Shown here in pieces: positions 1-9,025 of a DNA stretch of 64,000 bases. The stretch comes from Halorussus pelagicus. GTDB taxonomy: Archaea > Halobacteriota > Halobacteria > Halobacteriales > Haladaptataceae. Made by a program: the position numbers and the translations under genes. The notes beneath the pieces were generated by a model. The model was not told where the DNA came from. It was given only the letters and a program-made list of their open reading frames with translations, and did no database searches. The stretch is from contig NZ_CP035119.1 in NCBI RefSeq assembly GCF_004087835.1, positions 372,001 to 436,000 of the forward strand, written 5' to 3'. The first letter of the stretch is position 1; each line of letters starts with the position of its first letter.

Positions 1-36
1 GGTAGAATTAATAAGTATCGTCGGTCGCAGTCGAAT

Positions 37-369
37 ATGGACCTCGCCCTCCGACTTTTGATGGCCTGCTTCGTGATAGCCGCGCCGACGCTCCTATACT
101 TGGGCCTGCTGCGCGGACTCGAAAAGATACGCGATGCCACGCTCCTACTGGCGCTCGCGGAGCGCGACGACGTACCGCGAGAGGTGTCGGACAGGGCCAC
201 CCGAGCGCTCGATAGGGGTACGGTTCGCGCCGACGGCCGCGGGTCAGGCGACGCGGACGCGCCCGACGCCGTACCTGCACCTGCCTCGTTCGCCTGCTCG
301 ACCTGCGGCGCGTCGAACATGACCGGCGCGAGATACTGTCGGAACTGTCTCGGCGAGCTGAATCGGTAG
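37..369 (+). CDS. Membrane-anchored zinc-ribbon protein
   Basis: A 110-residue protein with one N-terminal membrane segment (residues about 4-26), a short charged linker and a C-terminal zinc ribbon with the cysteine pairs CSTCG and CRNC. This N-anchored, cytosolic zinc-ribbon layout is common among haloarchaeal proteins of unknown function, and the ribbon may bind nucleic acid or a protein partner. An AT-rich TATA-like stretch at 6-15 lies about 25 bases before the ATG, which suggests a leaderless transcript. Its 3' end nearly meets the convergent gene at 375-623. No function can be assigned. Confidence 0.75.
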   Translation: MDLALRLLMACFVIAAPTLLYLGLLRGLEKIRDATLLLALAERDDVPREVSDRATRALDRGTVRADGRGSGDADAPDAVPAPASFACSTCGASNMTGARYCRNCLGELNR

Positions 370-374
370 CGACG

Positions 375-623
375 TTAGCGGTCGGATTCCGCGATAACGA
401 GCATCCCGTTTTTTATCGTCACGTCTGTCGCCTCGGCGGGCATCTCGAACTCGAACTGCCGGGCGCCAGCGACGACGATGGCGAGGTCGCCGAGACAGTC
501 CAGCGACACCTCGACGCCGGGACCGAAATCGACGGTGACGACGTTCTCGTCGTCGTACTCCCGGCGAGCGATGGTCACGTCCTCCTCGTTCGCGGCGGAC
601 TGAAGGGGTTGGGGAGTCTTCAC
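375..623 (-). CDS. Small Hsp20/CS-fold-like protein (DUF7127-like)
   Basis: An 82-residue acidic protein with alternating hydrophobic beta-strand segments (VVTVDFGPGVEVSLD, DLAIVVAG, FEFEMPA, GMLVIAE). The pattern resembles the single-domain haloarchaeal DUF7127 family, which looks like a shortened alpha-crystallin/CS beta sandwich. No catalytic motif is visible. It is convergent with the zinc-ribbon gene at 37-369 and lies downstream of sucCD on the same strand, with about 90 bases between. The family assignment is from memory of similar proteins and is tentative. Confidence 0.65.
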   Translation of the reverse strand: MKTPQPLQSAANEEDVTIARREYDDENVVTVDFGPGVEVSLDCLGDLAIVVAGARQFEFEMPAEATDVTIKNGMLVIAESDR

Positions 624-713
624 ACACTGACTTAGAGCGTCTGACGGGTAAGTCCTCCGCCCGCGGCGGATTTGGGGAGAAGATAGAACCGACGAAAAGG
701 GAGAGCGACCGCG

Positions 714-1583
714 CTACAGGAAGTCTTCGATGTGGTCCGCGACCTCGTTGGGCGTGTCGCCGACCGGGACACCAGCGTCGTTCAGCGCGTTGATTTTGCT
801 CTCTGCGGTGCCGGTGCCGCTACCGGAGACGATTGCGCCCGCGTGGCCCATGCGCTTGCCCGGCGGCGCGGTCCGGCCCGCGATGAAGCCAGCGACCGGC
901 GTGTCCATGTTCTCGGCGATGTACTGGGCGGCCTCTTCCTCGTCCTCGCCGCCGATTTCGCCGCACATGACGACCGCCTTCGTGTCGGGGTCGTTCTCGA
1001 ACAGTTCGAGCGCGTCGATGAAGTCCGTCCCGATGATGGGGTCGCCGCCGATGCCGATGGCGGTAGTCTGACCGATTCCTCGGCTAGTGAGGTTATCCAC
1101 GACCTGATAGGTGAGGGTGCCAGACCGGGAGACGAGACCGACCTCGCCCGACTCGAAGATGTTGCCCGGCAGGATGCCGAGTTTGGACTCGCCAGGGGTG
1201 ATGATGCCCGGACAGTTCGGCCCGATGAGGCGGGTATCGACCTCGCTCAGTCGCTTGTTGACCTTCGCCATGTCTTGGGTCGGGATGCCTTCCGTGATGG
1301 CGACCACGAGGTCGAGCGGCGCGTCGAGCGCCTCGAAGACGGCGTCGCCCGCGAACGCGGGCGGGACGAAGACGACCGAGGCGTCGGCGTCTTCCTCGCG
1401 GGCCGCTTCGTGGACCGTGTCGTAGACCGGGACGCCAGCGACCTCTTGGCCGCCCTTGCCCGGCACCGCACCGGCGACGATGTTGGTCCCGTACTCCATC
1501 ATCTGTTCGGCGTGGAACTTGCCTTCCCCGCCAGTGATGCCCTGTACGACGACTCTGGTGTCGGAATCGACTAGAACGCTCAT
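714..1583 (-). CDS. sucD: Succinate--CoA ligase (ADP-forming) subunit alpha
   Basis: A 289-residue protein. It has the N-terminal CoA-binding Rossmann domain ([17 protein letters not shown]) and the ligase domain with the catalytic phosphohistidine region near the GHAGAIVSG motif. With SucC it interconverts succinyl-CoA and succinate with formation of a nucleoside triphosphate in the TCA cycle. Its start overlaps the sucC stop by four bases (ATGA type), so the pair is translationally coupled. Length and motif order are normal for the family. Confidence 0.97.
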   Translation of the reverse strand: MSVLVDSDTRVVVQGITGGEGKFHAEQMMEYGTNIVAGAVPGKGGQEVAGVPVYDTVHEAAREEDADASVVFVPPAFAGDAVFEALDAPLDLVVAITEGIPTQDMAKVNKRLSEVDTRLIGPNCPGIITPGESKLGILPGNIFESGEVGLVSRSGTLTYQVVDNLTSRGIGQTTAIGIGGDPIIGTDFIDALELFENDPDTKAVVMCGEIGGEDEEEAAQYIAENMDTPVAGFIAGRTAPPGKRMGHAGAIVSGSGTGTAESKINALNDAGVPVGDTPNEVADHIEDFL

Positions 1584-2725
1584 TGTGCTTCCTCCTCGGA
1601 ATGTTCGACCGTGCGTTGAACCGCGTCTTCGAGGGTCTCCTCGACCGTGACGAGTTCGTCGTTCAGAATCTCGCGGCCCTCCTCGGCGCGGGTGCCAGCG
1701 AGGCGGACGACCACGGGCTTGGGAATCTCGTCGAACTGCTCAAGTGCGGAGTTGATACCTTTGGCCACCTCGTCGCCGCGGGTGATGCCGCCGAAGATGT
1801 TGAAGACCACTGCATCGACGTTCTCGTCGGAGAACACCATGTCCAGCGCGTTGGCCACGCGTTCGGCCTTCGCGCCGCCGCCGATGTCGAGGAAGTTGGC
1901 GGGTTCGCCGCCGTAGTAGTCCACGAGGTCCAGCGTCGTCATCACGAGGCCCGCGCCGTTGCCGATGATGCCGACGTTACCCGAGAGTCGGACGTAGTCG
2001 AAGCCGTACTCTCCGGCCTTGCGTTCGAGGTCGTCCTCGAACGTCTCCTCTTCCATCTCGGCGAGTTCCTGCTGGCGGAACAGCGCGTCGTCGTCGATGT
2101 TCATCACGGCGTCGGCCGCGATGATTTCGTCGTCCTCGGTGACCATCAGCGGGTTGATTTCGACCTCGCTGGCGTCGCGGTCGTCCCAGAGCTGGTACAT
2201 CGTCTGGAGGACGCTCGCCACGTCGGAGGCGAGTTCGCGGGGGACGCCCGCGTCGTAGACCGCCTTGCGGGCCTGATAGGGATGCATCCCGAAGGCCGGG
2301 TCGATGTGTTCACGAGCGATGGCGTCGGGGGTCTCCTCGGCGACGGACTCGATGTCCACGCCGCCCTTGGTCGAGACCATCGCCACGGGCTTGCCCTCGC
2401 CGCGGTCCATCGTCACGCCGACGTAGAGTTCGTTCTTGAAGTTCACGGCCTCCTCGACAAGCACGCGCTCGACGTGGTAGCCCTTGAGGTCCATCCCGAT
2501 GATGTCCTCGGCGGCCTGCTCGGCCTCCTCCTTGCTCTCAGCGAGCTTGATGCCACCGGCCTTTCCGCGGCCGCCGACGTGTACCTGTGCCTTTACGGCG
2601 ACGGGGTAGCCGATGTCTTCGGCGGCCTCGACGACCTCGTCTACGGACGACGCCAGCGACGCGTCCGGCGTCGGAATCCCTGCGTCGGCGAAGACGCTCT
2701 TCGCCTGATACTCGTGTAATCTCAT
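1580..2725 (-). CDS. sucC: Succinate--CoA ligase (ADP-forming) subunit beta
   Basis: A 381-residue protein starting [12 protein letters not shown], the canonical start of SucC. The longer upstream reading frame is rejected because its extra 45 residues do not match the family. It has an N-terminal ATP-grasp domain ([19 protein letters not shown]) and a C-terminal CoA-ligase domain ([15 protein letters not shown]). It is the first gene of the sucCD operon and is preceded by a 307-base non-coding stretch with two hairpins. Confidence 0.97.
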   Translation of the reverse strand: MRLHEYQAKSVFADAGIPTPDASLASSVDEVVEAAEDIGYPVAVKAQVHVGGRGKAGGIKLAESKEEAEQAAEDIIGMDLKGYHVERVLVEEAVNFKNELYVGVTMDRGEGKPVAMVSTKGGVDIESVAEETPDAIAREHIDPAFGMHPYQARKAVYDAGVPRELASDVASVLQTMYQLWDDRDASEVEINPLMVTEDDEIIAADAVMNIDDDALFRQQELAEMEEETFEDDLERKAGEYGFDYVRLSGNVGIIGNGAGLVMTTLDLVDYYGGEPANFLDIGGGAKAERVANALDMVFSDENVDAVVFNIFGGITRGDEVAKGINSALEQFDEIPKPVVVRLAGTRAEEGREILNDELVTVEETLEDAVQRTVEHSEEEAQ

Positions 2726-3032
2726 TAGACTCGCCCGATACTTCCGGCGTGCAAGAGTTAGTAGTATCGGAATCGTCGGGAATCGTGGCGTCGCTTCCGT
2801 GTGATTTAGTCTCATACGAAGTGAGGAATCAAGGCGTGGGAGAATAGTTGTAATCGGCAATTTTAAGTGGCCCGCAGTAGAAATGGGTCGTGTATCGTAG
2901 GCAGCACTCGGTACTGCTACGACAATACAGTAGTCCTTGAGACATTTCTTCTCGCGCGGTGCTGTAACACCGCGCTCGGACCGTCGTAGAGTGCGCCGAA
3001 AAGGGTATCGGAAAGTAGTCGTTACTGACTAT
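2726..3032. other. Intergenic region upstream of sucC with two hairpins
   Basis: No gene is seen in these 307 bases. One hairpin has arms at 2895-2904 and 2914-2922 (a nine-pair stem with one bulged base, loop 2905-2913). A second has an uninterrupted eight-base stem, GCGCGGTG/CACCGCGC, at 2954-2961 and 2968-2975 with a six-base loop. Neither is followed by a clear T-run on either strand. The second may end transcripts of the zinc-ribbon genes at 3033-3494, or both could be part of the sucC leader. Confidence 0.4.
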
Positions 3033-3233
3033 CTATTCCGCGGCGTACAACCGCACCAACCCGCAGTCGGGACACCGCCGCGGCGTCACGTCCAGCGCCT
3101 TCGTCACGCCGACGGCGGCCAGCACGTCGTCGCTCTCGGTCTCGGACCGGACTCGGAACTCTCCCTGTCCGGTGAAGAGGTCGGCTTCCTCCAGCGGCAC
3201 GTCACAATCGGGACAACGCGCAACGTCGGCCAT
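3033..3233 (-). CDS. Small CPxCG zinc-ribbon protein
   Basis: A 66-residue protein with two CPDC knuckles (residues about 8-11 and 54-57) that would form one treble-clef or rubredoxin-like zinc site. It is a paralogue of its neighbour at 3291-3494: both have RCPDC-V near the N-terminus, a central DD/KDG-LGVT/N-like segment and a CP-C-L-RLYA ending. Such tiny zinc-finger proteins are abundant in haloarchaea, and most have no known function. Confidence 0.75.
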   Translation of the reverse strand: MADVARCPDCDVPLEEADLFTGQGEFRVRSETESDDVLAAVGVTKALDVTPRRCPDCGLVRLYAAE

Positions 3234-3290
3234 ACGGGGAAGTCGCCGGGGCGCCGCGAAAAATATGTTGGTCTTCTCTAACTTCCAAGC

Positions 3291-3494
3291 TCACTTCTCG
3301 GCGTAGAGGCGCAGAAGTTCACACTCCGGGCACATACGGGGTGAGACGCTCCGGGACTCGTTCACTCCCAGCGACCCGAGCAGGCCGTCTTTCTTCTCGC
3401 CCGTATTTACGTTGAGACTGAGACCGTCGCCGGTGTGTAGCTTCACGCGCTCCATCGTCACGCCGCAGTCGGGACAGCGCGGGTCAGTCGCCAT
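3291..3494 (-). CDS. Small CPxCG zinc-ribbon protein, paralogue of the next gene
   Basis: A 67-residue protein with CPDC near the start and CPEC near the end. It is clearly related to the 66-residue protein at 3033-3233 in length, cysteine placement and C-terminal RLYA motif, so the two form a tandem duplication on the same strand. They are separated by 57 bases. No function can be given beyond probable zinc binding. Confidence 0.75.
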   Translation of the reverse strand: MATDPRCPDCGVTMERVKLHTGDGLSLNVNTGEKKDGLLGSLGVNESRSVSPRMCPECELLRLYAEK

Positions 3495-3526
3495 ACCTAC
3501 TCAGAGACACCGCTGGCTTTTAAAAT

Positions 3527-4720
3527 TCAGTTCGTCGAGACGATGTCGATAACGTCCCGACTGTCCAGCACGGTGTCAGCGCCGACCTGTCGGTTGCTCC
3601 GGCAGTCGATGCCGTGAAGGAAGCCCTCCCCGAGGTCCGAATGGATGTGGTGGGCGAAGTCCTCGGCGGTCGCGCCCTCCGGCAGGAGGAAGCAGTCGGG
3701 CAGGACCTCGCCGTTCTCGTTGCCCAGTCCGTTCGCGCCGCCGGGGAAGATGGGCACAAGACCTAATTCCTCGAACAGCGCCTCTTCAAGCGCGCGCTGG
3801 ACGCCCGTACCGTCGAAATCGGTGACGAACGACTCGATGGCTTCCAGTCCCTCGCGCTGGTCGCCCGACACGTCGCCGACGATTTCGAAGTCGCCGTCGC
3901 CGGGTCGGTACTCGACCGCGCCCTGCTCGTCGGCCTGCTTCAGGGCCTTCTCGGCGTGGGCCGAGACGGGCACGACCGTCAGATGCTCGTACTCGGGGTC
4001 GCTGGTGATTTCCTCGTAGTTGGCCTGCGCCTCGGGCGTGTCCATCTTGTTCGCGGCGACGACCATCGGCTTGGTCGTCTTGCGAATCTCGCGGGCCAAC
4101 TCCTCGCGGTCGTCGTCGTCCCACTCGGCGGGGTCGAGTTCGAGACCGAGCGAGAGGATTTCGCGCTTTATCTCGTCTTTGTTCGTCCGGAACGCGCTCA
4201 TCTGCTCGGCGAGTTCGACCTCGATGTCGTCCTCGTTGCCGTCGTAGCCGCTCTCGTAGCGGTCGATGCCCTTCTCCAGCACTTCGAGGTACCACATGTC
4301 GAGTTCGTTCTCCAGAAAGTCGATGTCCTCGCGCGGGTCGTGGCCCTCGGTGGGTTCGCCCTCGATGTCGGTCGTGCCCGAGAAGTCCACGACGTGGACC
4401 AGCACGTCGGCCTCGTTGAGGTCGGTCAGGAACTGGTTGCCCAGTCCCGCGCCCTCGTGGGCACCCGGAATCAGGCCCGCCACGTCCACCAGTTTCGTCG
4501 GGACGAACCGGGTGCCGTCGTCGCAGTAACCGACGTTCGGCGTACACGTCTCTTCGAACTCCGGCGCGGCGCACTCGACCCGGACGTACGCCTCGCCGAC
4601 GGCGGGGTCGATGGTCGTGAAGGGGTAGGCCCCCTCCGGCACGTCGTTCATCGTCGCGGCGTTGAAGAAGGTGGACTTGCCCACCGAGGGCTTGCCCACG
4701 AGACCGATCTTGTAACTCAT
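3527..4720 (-). CDS. YchF/OLA1-family GTP-binding protein
   Basis: A 397-residue TRAFAC-class P-loop NTPase starting MSYKIGLVGKPSVGKST (Walker A at residues about 9-17). It has the DVAGLIPGAHEGAGLGNQFL G3 region typical of YchF and a C-terminal TGS domain with the LPEGATAEDFAHHIHSDLG signature. The G4 motif reads ANKMD, the canonical GTP-selective form, whereas bacterial YchF and eukaryotic OLA1 carry NxxE and prefer ATP. The protein is therefore probably a GTPase. The family associates with ribosomes and stress responses, but the exact role here is unknown. Confidence 0.9.
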   Translation of the reverse strand: MSYKIGLVGKPSVGKSTFFNAATMNDVPEGAYPFTTIDPAVGEAYVRVECAAPEFEETCTPNVGYCDDGTRFVPTKLVDVAGLIPGAHEGAGLGNQFLTDLNEADVLVHVVDFSGTTDIEGEPTEGHDPREDIDFLENELDMWYLEVLEKGIDRYESGYDGNEDDIEVELAEQMSAFRTNKDEIKREILSLGLELDPAEWDDDDREELAREIRKTTKPMVVAANKMDTPEAQANYEEITSDPEYEHLTVVPVSAHAEKALKQADEQGAVEYRPGDGDFEIVGDVSGDQREGLEAIESFVTDFDGTGVQRALEEALFEELGLVPIFPGGANGLGNENGEVLPDCFLLPEGATAEDFAHHIHSDLGEGFLHGIDCRSNRQVGADTVLDSRDVIDIVSTN

Positions 4721-4925
4721 TGCACGAACACAGCGTTCGGTTCCCTAAACGGCTTTCTACCTCGCGTTCGTCTGTAAATGGTTGTCACAGGTCGGCTACC
4801 GTCTCCTCGCGGCGTCGCCACGGACGCCAAGATTTCCCGCCCGATTCCCCGCCGACCTTTTGCGCCCCCGCGTCGTGGGTCGTCGTAATGATTTTCCAAC
4901 CGTCGCCGACGCCGGAGAGGAGTCG

Positions 4926-6290
4926 ATGGAACTGAGTAGGGTCTCGGAAGTGAACACGTCGCTCGCGGACTGTCCGGAGACGCTCAGCACACTCGCTGAC
5001 CACGCCTCGTTTCTCGGCCAGTGGGCGCTCTACCGCGCCCTCAAAGCAGTGGACCCGCCCCGCAAGGAGACGCTGTGGGTCTTCGGCGCGCAGGGCGGCG
5101 CGGCGTTCGCGGACAACGCCAAGTACCTCTACCTCCACGTCGCCGCCGAGTGCCCCGAGATTCGTCCGGTCTGGCTCTCGAAGGACCCCGAAGTCGTCCA
5201 CGAGTTGCAGACCGTGGGGTTCGAGGCGTACCACTGCTACTCGGCGCGAGGAGTCGCGCTCGCGCTCCGGGCGGGCGTCGTCTTCCTGACGCAGGGCCAC
5301 CGGGACCTTGCCATGCCCGCCGCGGCGGGCGCGTTCGCGGTCCTGCTCTGGCACGGCGTCCCTCTCAAGCGAATCTCGTGGGACGCCGAATTTCTGGACC
5401 TGCCGGGACCCGTCCGGCGCGCTCAGGCCGACATGGCCGTGGAGTTCGACCTGCTCACGGTTCCCGGCGCGGGCGTCGCCGACCAGTTCGCGTCGGGCCT
5501 GCGAATCGACCGCGAGCGGATGGCTGTCGGGGGCTATCCCCGAAACGACGCGCTCTTCGCCGAGTTTCCGGGGGAGGAGGTCGGAATCGACGCCGCGGCG
5601 CTCGCCCGCGTTCGGGACCTCGCCGAGAAGCGCGCGCTGGTCTTCTACCTGCCGACGTTCCGGGAGTGGACCGACAATTCGGCCGCCGACCGCCTCGATT
5701 TCGCGGCGCTCGATTCCTTCCTCGCCGAGCGAGACGCGACCCTCGTGGTCAAGACTCACCCGCGGGACAGCCTCGATGTGCCCCACGGTCTCTCGCAGAT
5801 CGTCGCGCTCCCGGAAACATCGGACATCTACCCGTTCCTCCGGTACGCTGACGCGCTCGTCACCGACTACTCCTCGGTCTACTTCGACTACCTCCTGTTA
5901 GACCGCCCGGTCGTCTTCTACCCCTACGACCTCGCCGAATACCGCGCCCGCCGGGGATTCTACTTCGACTACGAGTCGGTGACGCCCGGACCGGTCGCCG
6001 ACTCTTTCGAGGACCTGCTCGCGGGTCTCGACCGGGCGCTCGACGCGGCCGCCGACCCGACCGGGGACGCCGACGCGCCCGCCCGCGCGGCGCTCCGCGC
6101 GCGACTTCTCGGCGGCGACCCCGCAACGAGGAAATCGCCCGACGGCGACTCCGCAGTTGGCCGGTCGGTCGCTACCGACTGCGCGCCAGTCGCCTCTCGG
6201 TCGGCCCAAGTCGCGGCGCTCGTCCGGCAGCGACTCGCCGAAGCGCGCGACAAATCGAGCAAAATCGGCAGAGAGCGGCCGACTACGTAG
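4926..6290 (+). CDS. CDP-glycerol glycerophosphotransferase family protein (TagB/TagF-like)
   Basis: A 454-residue protein starting MELSRVSEVNTSLADCPE. This ATG follows a strong GGAGAGGAG ribosome-binding site, which is why the longer upstream frame is not used. It contains LWHGVPLKRISWD (about residues 140-152), TVPGAGVADQFASG, VGGYPRNDALF, VKTHPRD and DALVTDYSSVYFDYLLLDRPVVFYPYDL. These are the signature blocks of glycerophosphotransferases that polymerise glycerol-phosphate from CDP-glycerol in bacterial teichoic acids. It is the first gene of a four-gene cluster with a glycerophosphodiesterase, a nucleotidyltransferase-phosphatase fusion and an isomerase, consistent with a surface polyol-phosphate polymer or glycan decoration. 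The acceptor is unknown. Confidence 0.88.
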   Translation: MELSRVSEVNTSLADCPETLSTLADHASFLGQWALYRALKAVDPPRKETLWVFGAQGGAAFADNAKYLYLHVAAECPEIRPVWLSKDPEVVHELQTVGFEAYHCYSARGVALALRAGVVFLTQGHRDLAMPAAAGAFAVLLWHGVPLKRISWDAEFLDLPGPVRRAQADMAVEFDLLTVPGAGVADQFASGLRIDRERMAVGGYPRNDALFAEFPGEEVGIDAAALARVRDLAEKRALVFYLPTFREWTDNSAADRLDFAALDSFLAERDATLVVKTHPRDSLDVPHGLSQIVALPETSDIYPFLRYADALVTDYSSVYFDYLLLDRPVVFYPYDLAEYRARRGFYFDYESVTPGPVADSFEDLLAGLDRALDAAADPTGDADAPARAALRARLLGGDPATRKSPDGDSAVGRSVATDCAPVASRSAQVAALVRQRLAEARDKSSKIGRERPTT

Positions 6291-6433
6291 TCTATGGAGG
6301 TCTCTATCGTCTCCGTTCCGTTCGTCGCCGTTATTTATATTCAAAAAGAAACCTTGAAGTCCGCTTCGGCAAAACCCCCGGCTAAGGGTGGCAGACGACG
6401 CCTCCGCTGTCGCGGGGCGCTCGGACTCACAAC

Positions 6434-7318
6434 ATGGTACACACGAGCGGAACGACAGGGCAGGACGCGCCGAATCGGGCCGACGTATCGCTCATCGCCC
6501 ACCGCGGGTTTGCCGGGGTCTACCCCGAGAACACGGTGGCGGCGGTCGAACAGGCGGCCACGGGCGTCGCGGTCGGCGGGACCCCCGAGATGGTCGAACT
6601 TGACGTGATGCCCACCGCGGACGGCGAAATCGTCACGTTCCACGATTACGACCTCGGCCGGTTGACCGACGCCGCCGACGAACTCGCCGACCGGAACGTC
6701 TGGGAGACTCCCTACGAGACGCTGGCGAAGTTGGACGTTCTCGGCACCGGCGAGCGAGTTCCGACGCTCGAAGAAATGCTAGAAGCGCTTCCGCCGGAAG
6801 TCGGCGTCAACGTCGAGTTCAAGAATCCGGGGTCGGCGGCGGTGCGTCCCCGTGAGAACCTTCCCCCGGAGGCACGCGACGAACAGCGCGAACTCTGGCA
6901 GGCGTTCGCCGAGGACGTTCTTGCGACGCTCGCTCCGTTCGACCACGAGGTGCTGGTCTCGTCGTTCGCCGAGGGCGCGCTCGCGGCGGTCCGCGAGGCC
7001 GACCCCACGGTTCCCCTCGCAGCGGTGTTCTCCGACTCCATCGCCGACGGGATGGAAATCGCGCGACGATACGACTGCGAGGCGGTGCATCCGCCGTGGA
7101 ACGCCATCGCGGGCACCGCGCTGTTCAACGCCGAGTACGGGTCGCTCGGTCCCTACGAGGACATTGACCTCGTGGAACTCGCCCACGAGGAGGGCCGCGA
7201 GGTCAACGTCTGGACCGTCGAGCGCTGGTACGAGGCCAACCAACTCCGGCAGGCGGGCGTTGACGGCGTCATCGCCGACTATCCCGGCGTCCTCCGGTTC
7301 GGCGGCGCGGCGGACTGA
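6434..7318 (+). CDS. Glycerophosphodiester phosphodiesterase
   Basis: A 294-residue TIM-barrel enzyme. It has the GDPD signature LIAHRGFAGVYPENTVAAVEQA with the catalytic HR and E-N residues, the metal/acid segment MVELDVMPTADGEIVTFHD, then VNVEFKNPG and VNVWTVERWYEANQLRQAGVDGVIADYPG. It hydrolyses glycerophosphodiesters to glycerol-phosphate and an alcohol. No signal peptide is present, so it acts in the cytoplasm. Its place behind the glycerophosphotransferase suggests turnover of the same glycerol-phosphate compounds. Confidence 0.92.
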   Translation: MVHTSGTTGQDAPNRADVSLIAHRGFAGVYPENTVAAVEQAATGVAVGGTPEMVELDVMPTADGEIVTFHDYDLGRLTDAADELADRNVWETPYETLAKLDVLGTGERVPTLEEMLEALPPEVGVNVEFKNPGSAAVRPRENLPPEARDEQRELWQAFAEDVLATLAPFDHEVLVSSFAEGALAAVREADPTVPLAAVFSDSIADGMEIARRYDCEAVHPPWNAIAGTALFNAEYGSLGPYEDIDLVELAHEEGREVNVWTVERWYEANQLRQAGVDGVIADYPGVLRFGGAAD

Positions 7319-7432
7319 CCGCGCCGAACTGAACCGCCCCGGACTTCGCTCGTACCGAACCTATCTACGCGCCGAGAGGCGGCCGGTAGCGTTAATACCG
7401 CCTGCGTTGGCTTCTGGTTCGGTGAATTATTC

Positions 7433-9025
7433 GTGAATGGGGTGATTTTAGCGGCGGGTATCGGGTCTCGACTCCGGCCGCTCACGCTTCAGAAGCCTAA
7501 GTCCTGTATCGAGGTGGACGGGACACCGATTCTCGCGCACCAGCTCCGGGCCTACGCCGACGCGGGGGTGACCGACGTGACGGTCGTCGCGGGCTATCTG
7601 GCCGACGACGTGCGGGCGCTCTGCGAGGAAATCGCGGGCGAGCGCCCGGCACTCGACGTGACCGTCCGCGAGAGCGAGGTGTTCGCCAACACAGACAACA
7701 TGTACTCGCTGTCGCTGGCCCGCGAGGCGGTCGCGGGCGAACCCTTCGTGCTGACCAACGGCGACGTGGTCTTCGAACCAGGTCTGCTCGCCGACCTGCT
7801 CGACGCCGAGACCGACAGCGCCGTCGCCACCGACACCGCGACCTACTCCGAAGAGGCGATGAAGGTAACCCTTGACGACGACGGCCGCGTGATACACATC
7901 GACAAGGGAATCTCCGAGGACGAGGCGTACGGCGTCTCGACGGATGCCTACCGCTTCTCCGCGGAGTTCTCGGCGATGCTGTTCGAGGAGATAACCCGGA
8001 CCATCGAACGCGAGGGCAACTACGGCGATTGGACCGAGGCCGCCATCGACCGCCTCGTCGGGAGCCAAAATCACGACGTGGAGACTGCGGACGTGTCGGG
8101 TCGCCGCTGGGTCGAAATCGACGACTTCGAGGACCTTCAAGCGGCCGACCGGCGGTTCGCCTCGCTCTCCTCGCTCGGCGAGAAGGAGGCCGTCTTCTTC
8201 GACCTCGACGGCACGGTCTATCTGGACGACGACCTCGTGACCGGGGCCGACGAGGTGGTCGCCGCGCTCCGCGAGCGAGACACGAGCGTCTACTTTCTGA
8301 CGAACAACTCCTCGAAGTGGAAGGACGACTACGCGAAGCGCCTGTCGAATCTCGGGATTCCGACCGACCCCGAGGACGTGTTGCTCTCGACCGACGGGGT
8401 CCTCCAGCATTTGGAGCGCACCGACCCCGAGAGCGTGTTCGTCCTCGGGACCGAAGCGATGGCCGACGCGCTGGCCGACCGCGGTGTCGAGGTGGTCGAT
8501 GAGTTCGACTCCGGCGCGAACGCGCCCGACGCCGTCGTCGTCGGCTTTGACACGGAACTCACCTACGAGAAGGCCCGGCAGGCGACGCTCGCAATCCGCG
8601 AGGGCGCGACGTTTCTGCTCGCGCACCCCGACACGGTCTGCCCGACCGCGGAGGGGTTCGTCCCGGACTGCGGGGCCATCGGCGCGATGATGGAGACTGC
8701 GACCGACCGGACGCCCGACAGAATCTTCGGCAAACCCAACGCCGAGATGGTCGCGCCGGTCCTCGACGCCGAAGGGTACGCGCCAGAGGACGTTGCCGTG
8801 GTCGGCGACCGACTGGAGACAGACGTACGACTCGCCGAGAACGTCGGCTGTGAGTCGGTCTGCGTGCTGTCGGGCGATGCGACCCGCGAGGCGGTCGAGA
8901 CCAGCGAGCGGTCGCCGACGCTGGTCGCGCCGACCATCGCCGCGCTACGCGAGTTCGTCGCGCCGACGCCCGACTCCGAGTCCGGCGAGCGCGTCGCCGC
9001 CGACGGCGGGGGTGGCGAGGAGTGA
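7433..9025 (+). CDS. LicC-type nucleotidyltransferase fused to HAD-IIA phosphatase
   Basis: A 530-residue two-domain protein with a GTG start. Residues 1 to about 240 form an NTP-transferase domain (GVILAAGIGSRLRPLT, KPKSCIEVDGTPIL, NMYSLSLAREAV, LTNGDVVFEP). The NMYSL block resembles LicC-type phosphocholine or polyol-phosphate cytidylyltransferases. Residues about 250-505 form a HAD-superfamily subclass IIA phosphatase like NagD, AraL or phosphoglycolate/glycerol-phosphate phosphatase (FFDLDGTVYLDDD, LTNNSSKWKDDY, GKPNAEMVAPVLD, VVGDRLETDVRLA). The fusion could activate a polyol phosphate and dephosphorylate a related one. It overlaps the next gene by four bases. Substrates are inferred from context only. 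Confidence 0.88.
   Translation: MNGVILAAGIGSRLRPLTLQKPKSCIEVDGTPILAHQLRAYADAGVTDVTVVAGYLADDVRALCEEIAGERPALDVTVRESEVFANTDNMYSLSLAREAVAGEPFVLTNGDVVFEPGLLADLLDAETDSAVATDTATYSEEAMKVTLDDDGRVIHIDKGISEDEAYGVSTDAYRFSAEFSAMLFEEITRTIEREGNYGDWTEAAIDRLVGSQNHDVETADVSGRRWVEIDDFEDLQAADRRFASLSSLGEKEAVFFDLDGTVYLDDDLVTGADEVVAALRERDTSVYFLTNNSSKWKDDYAKRLSNLGIPTDPEDVLLSTDGVLQHLERTDPESVFVLGTEAMADALADRGVEVVDEFDSGANAPDAVVVGFDTELTYEKARQATLAIREGATFLLAHPDTVCPTAEGFVPDCGAIGAMMETATDRTPDRIFGKPNAEMVAPVLDAEGYAPEDVAVVGDRLETDVRLAENVGCESVCVLSGDATREAVETSERSPTLVAPTIAALREFVAPTPDSESGERVAADGGGGEE

Noticed and set aside
732-1574. Long plus-strand open frame opposite sucD
   Set aside because: Arg/Val/Asp-heavy with no family features, and it mirrors a clear sucD gene. 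High GC opens antisense frames.
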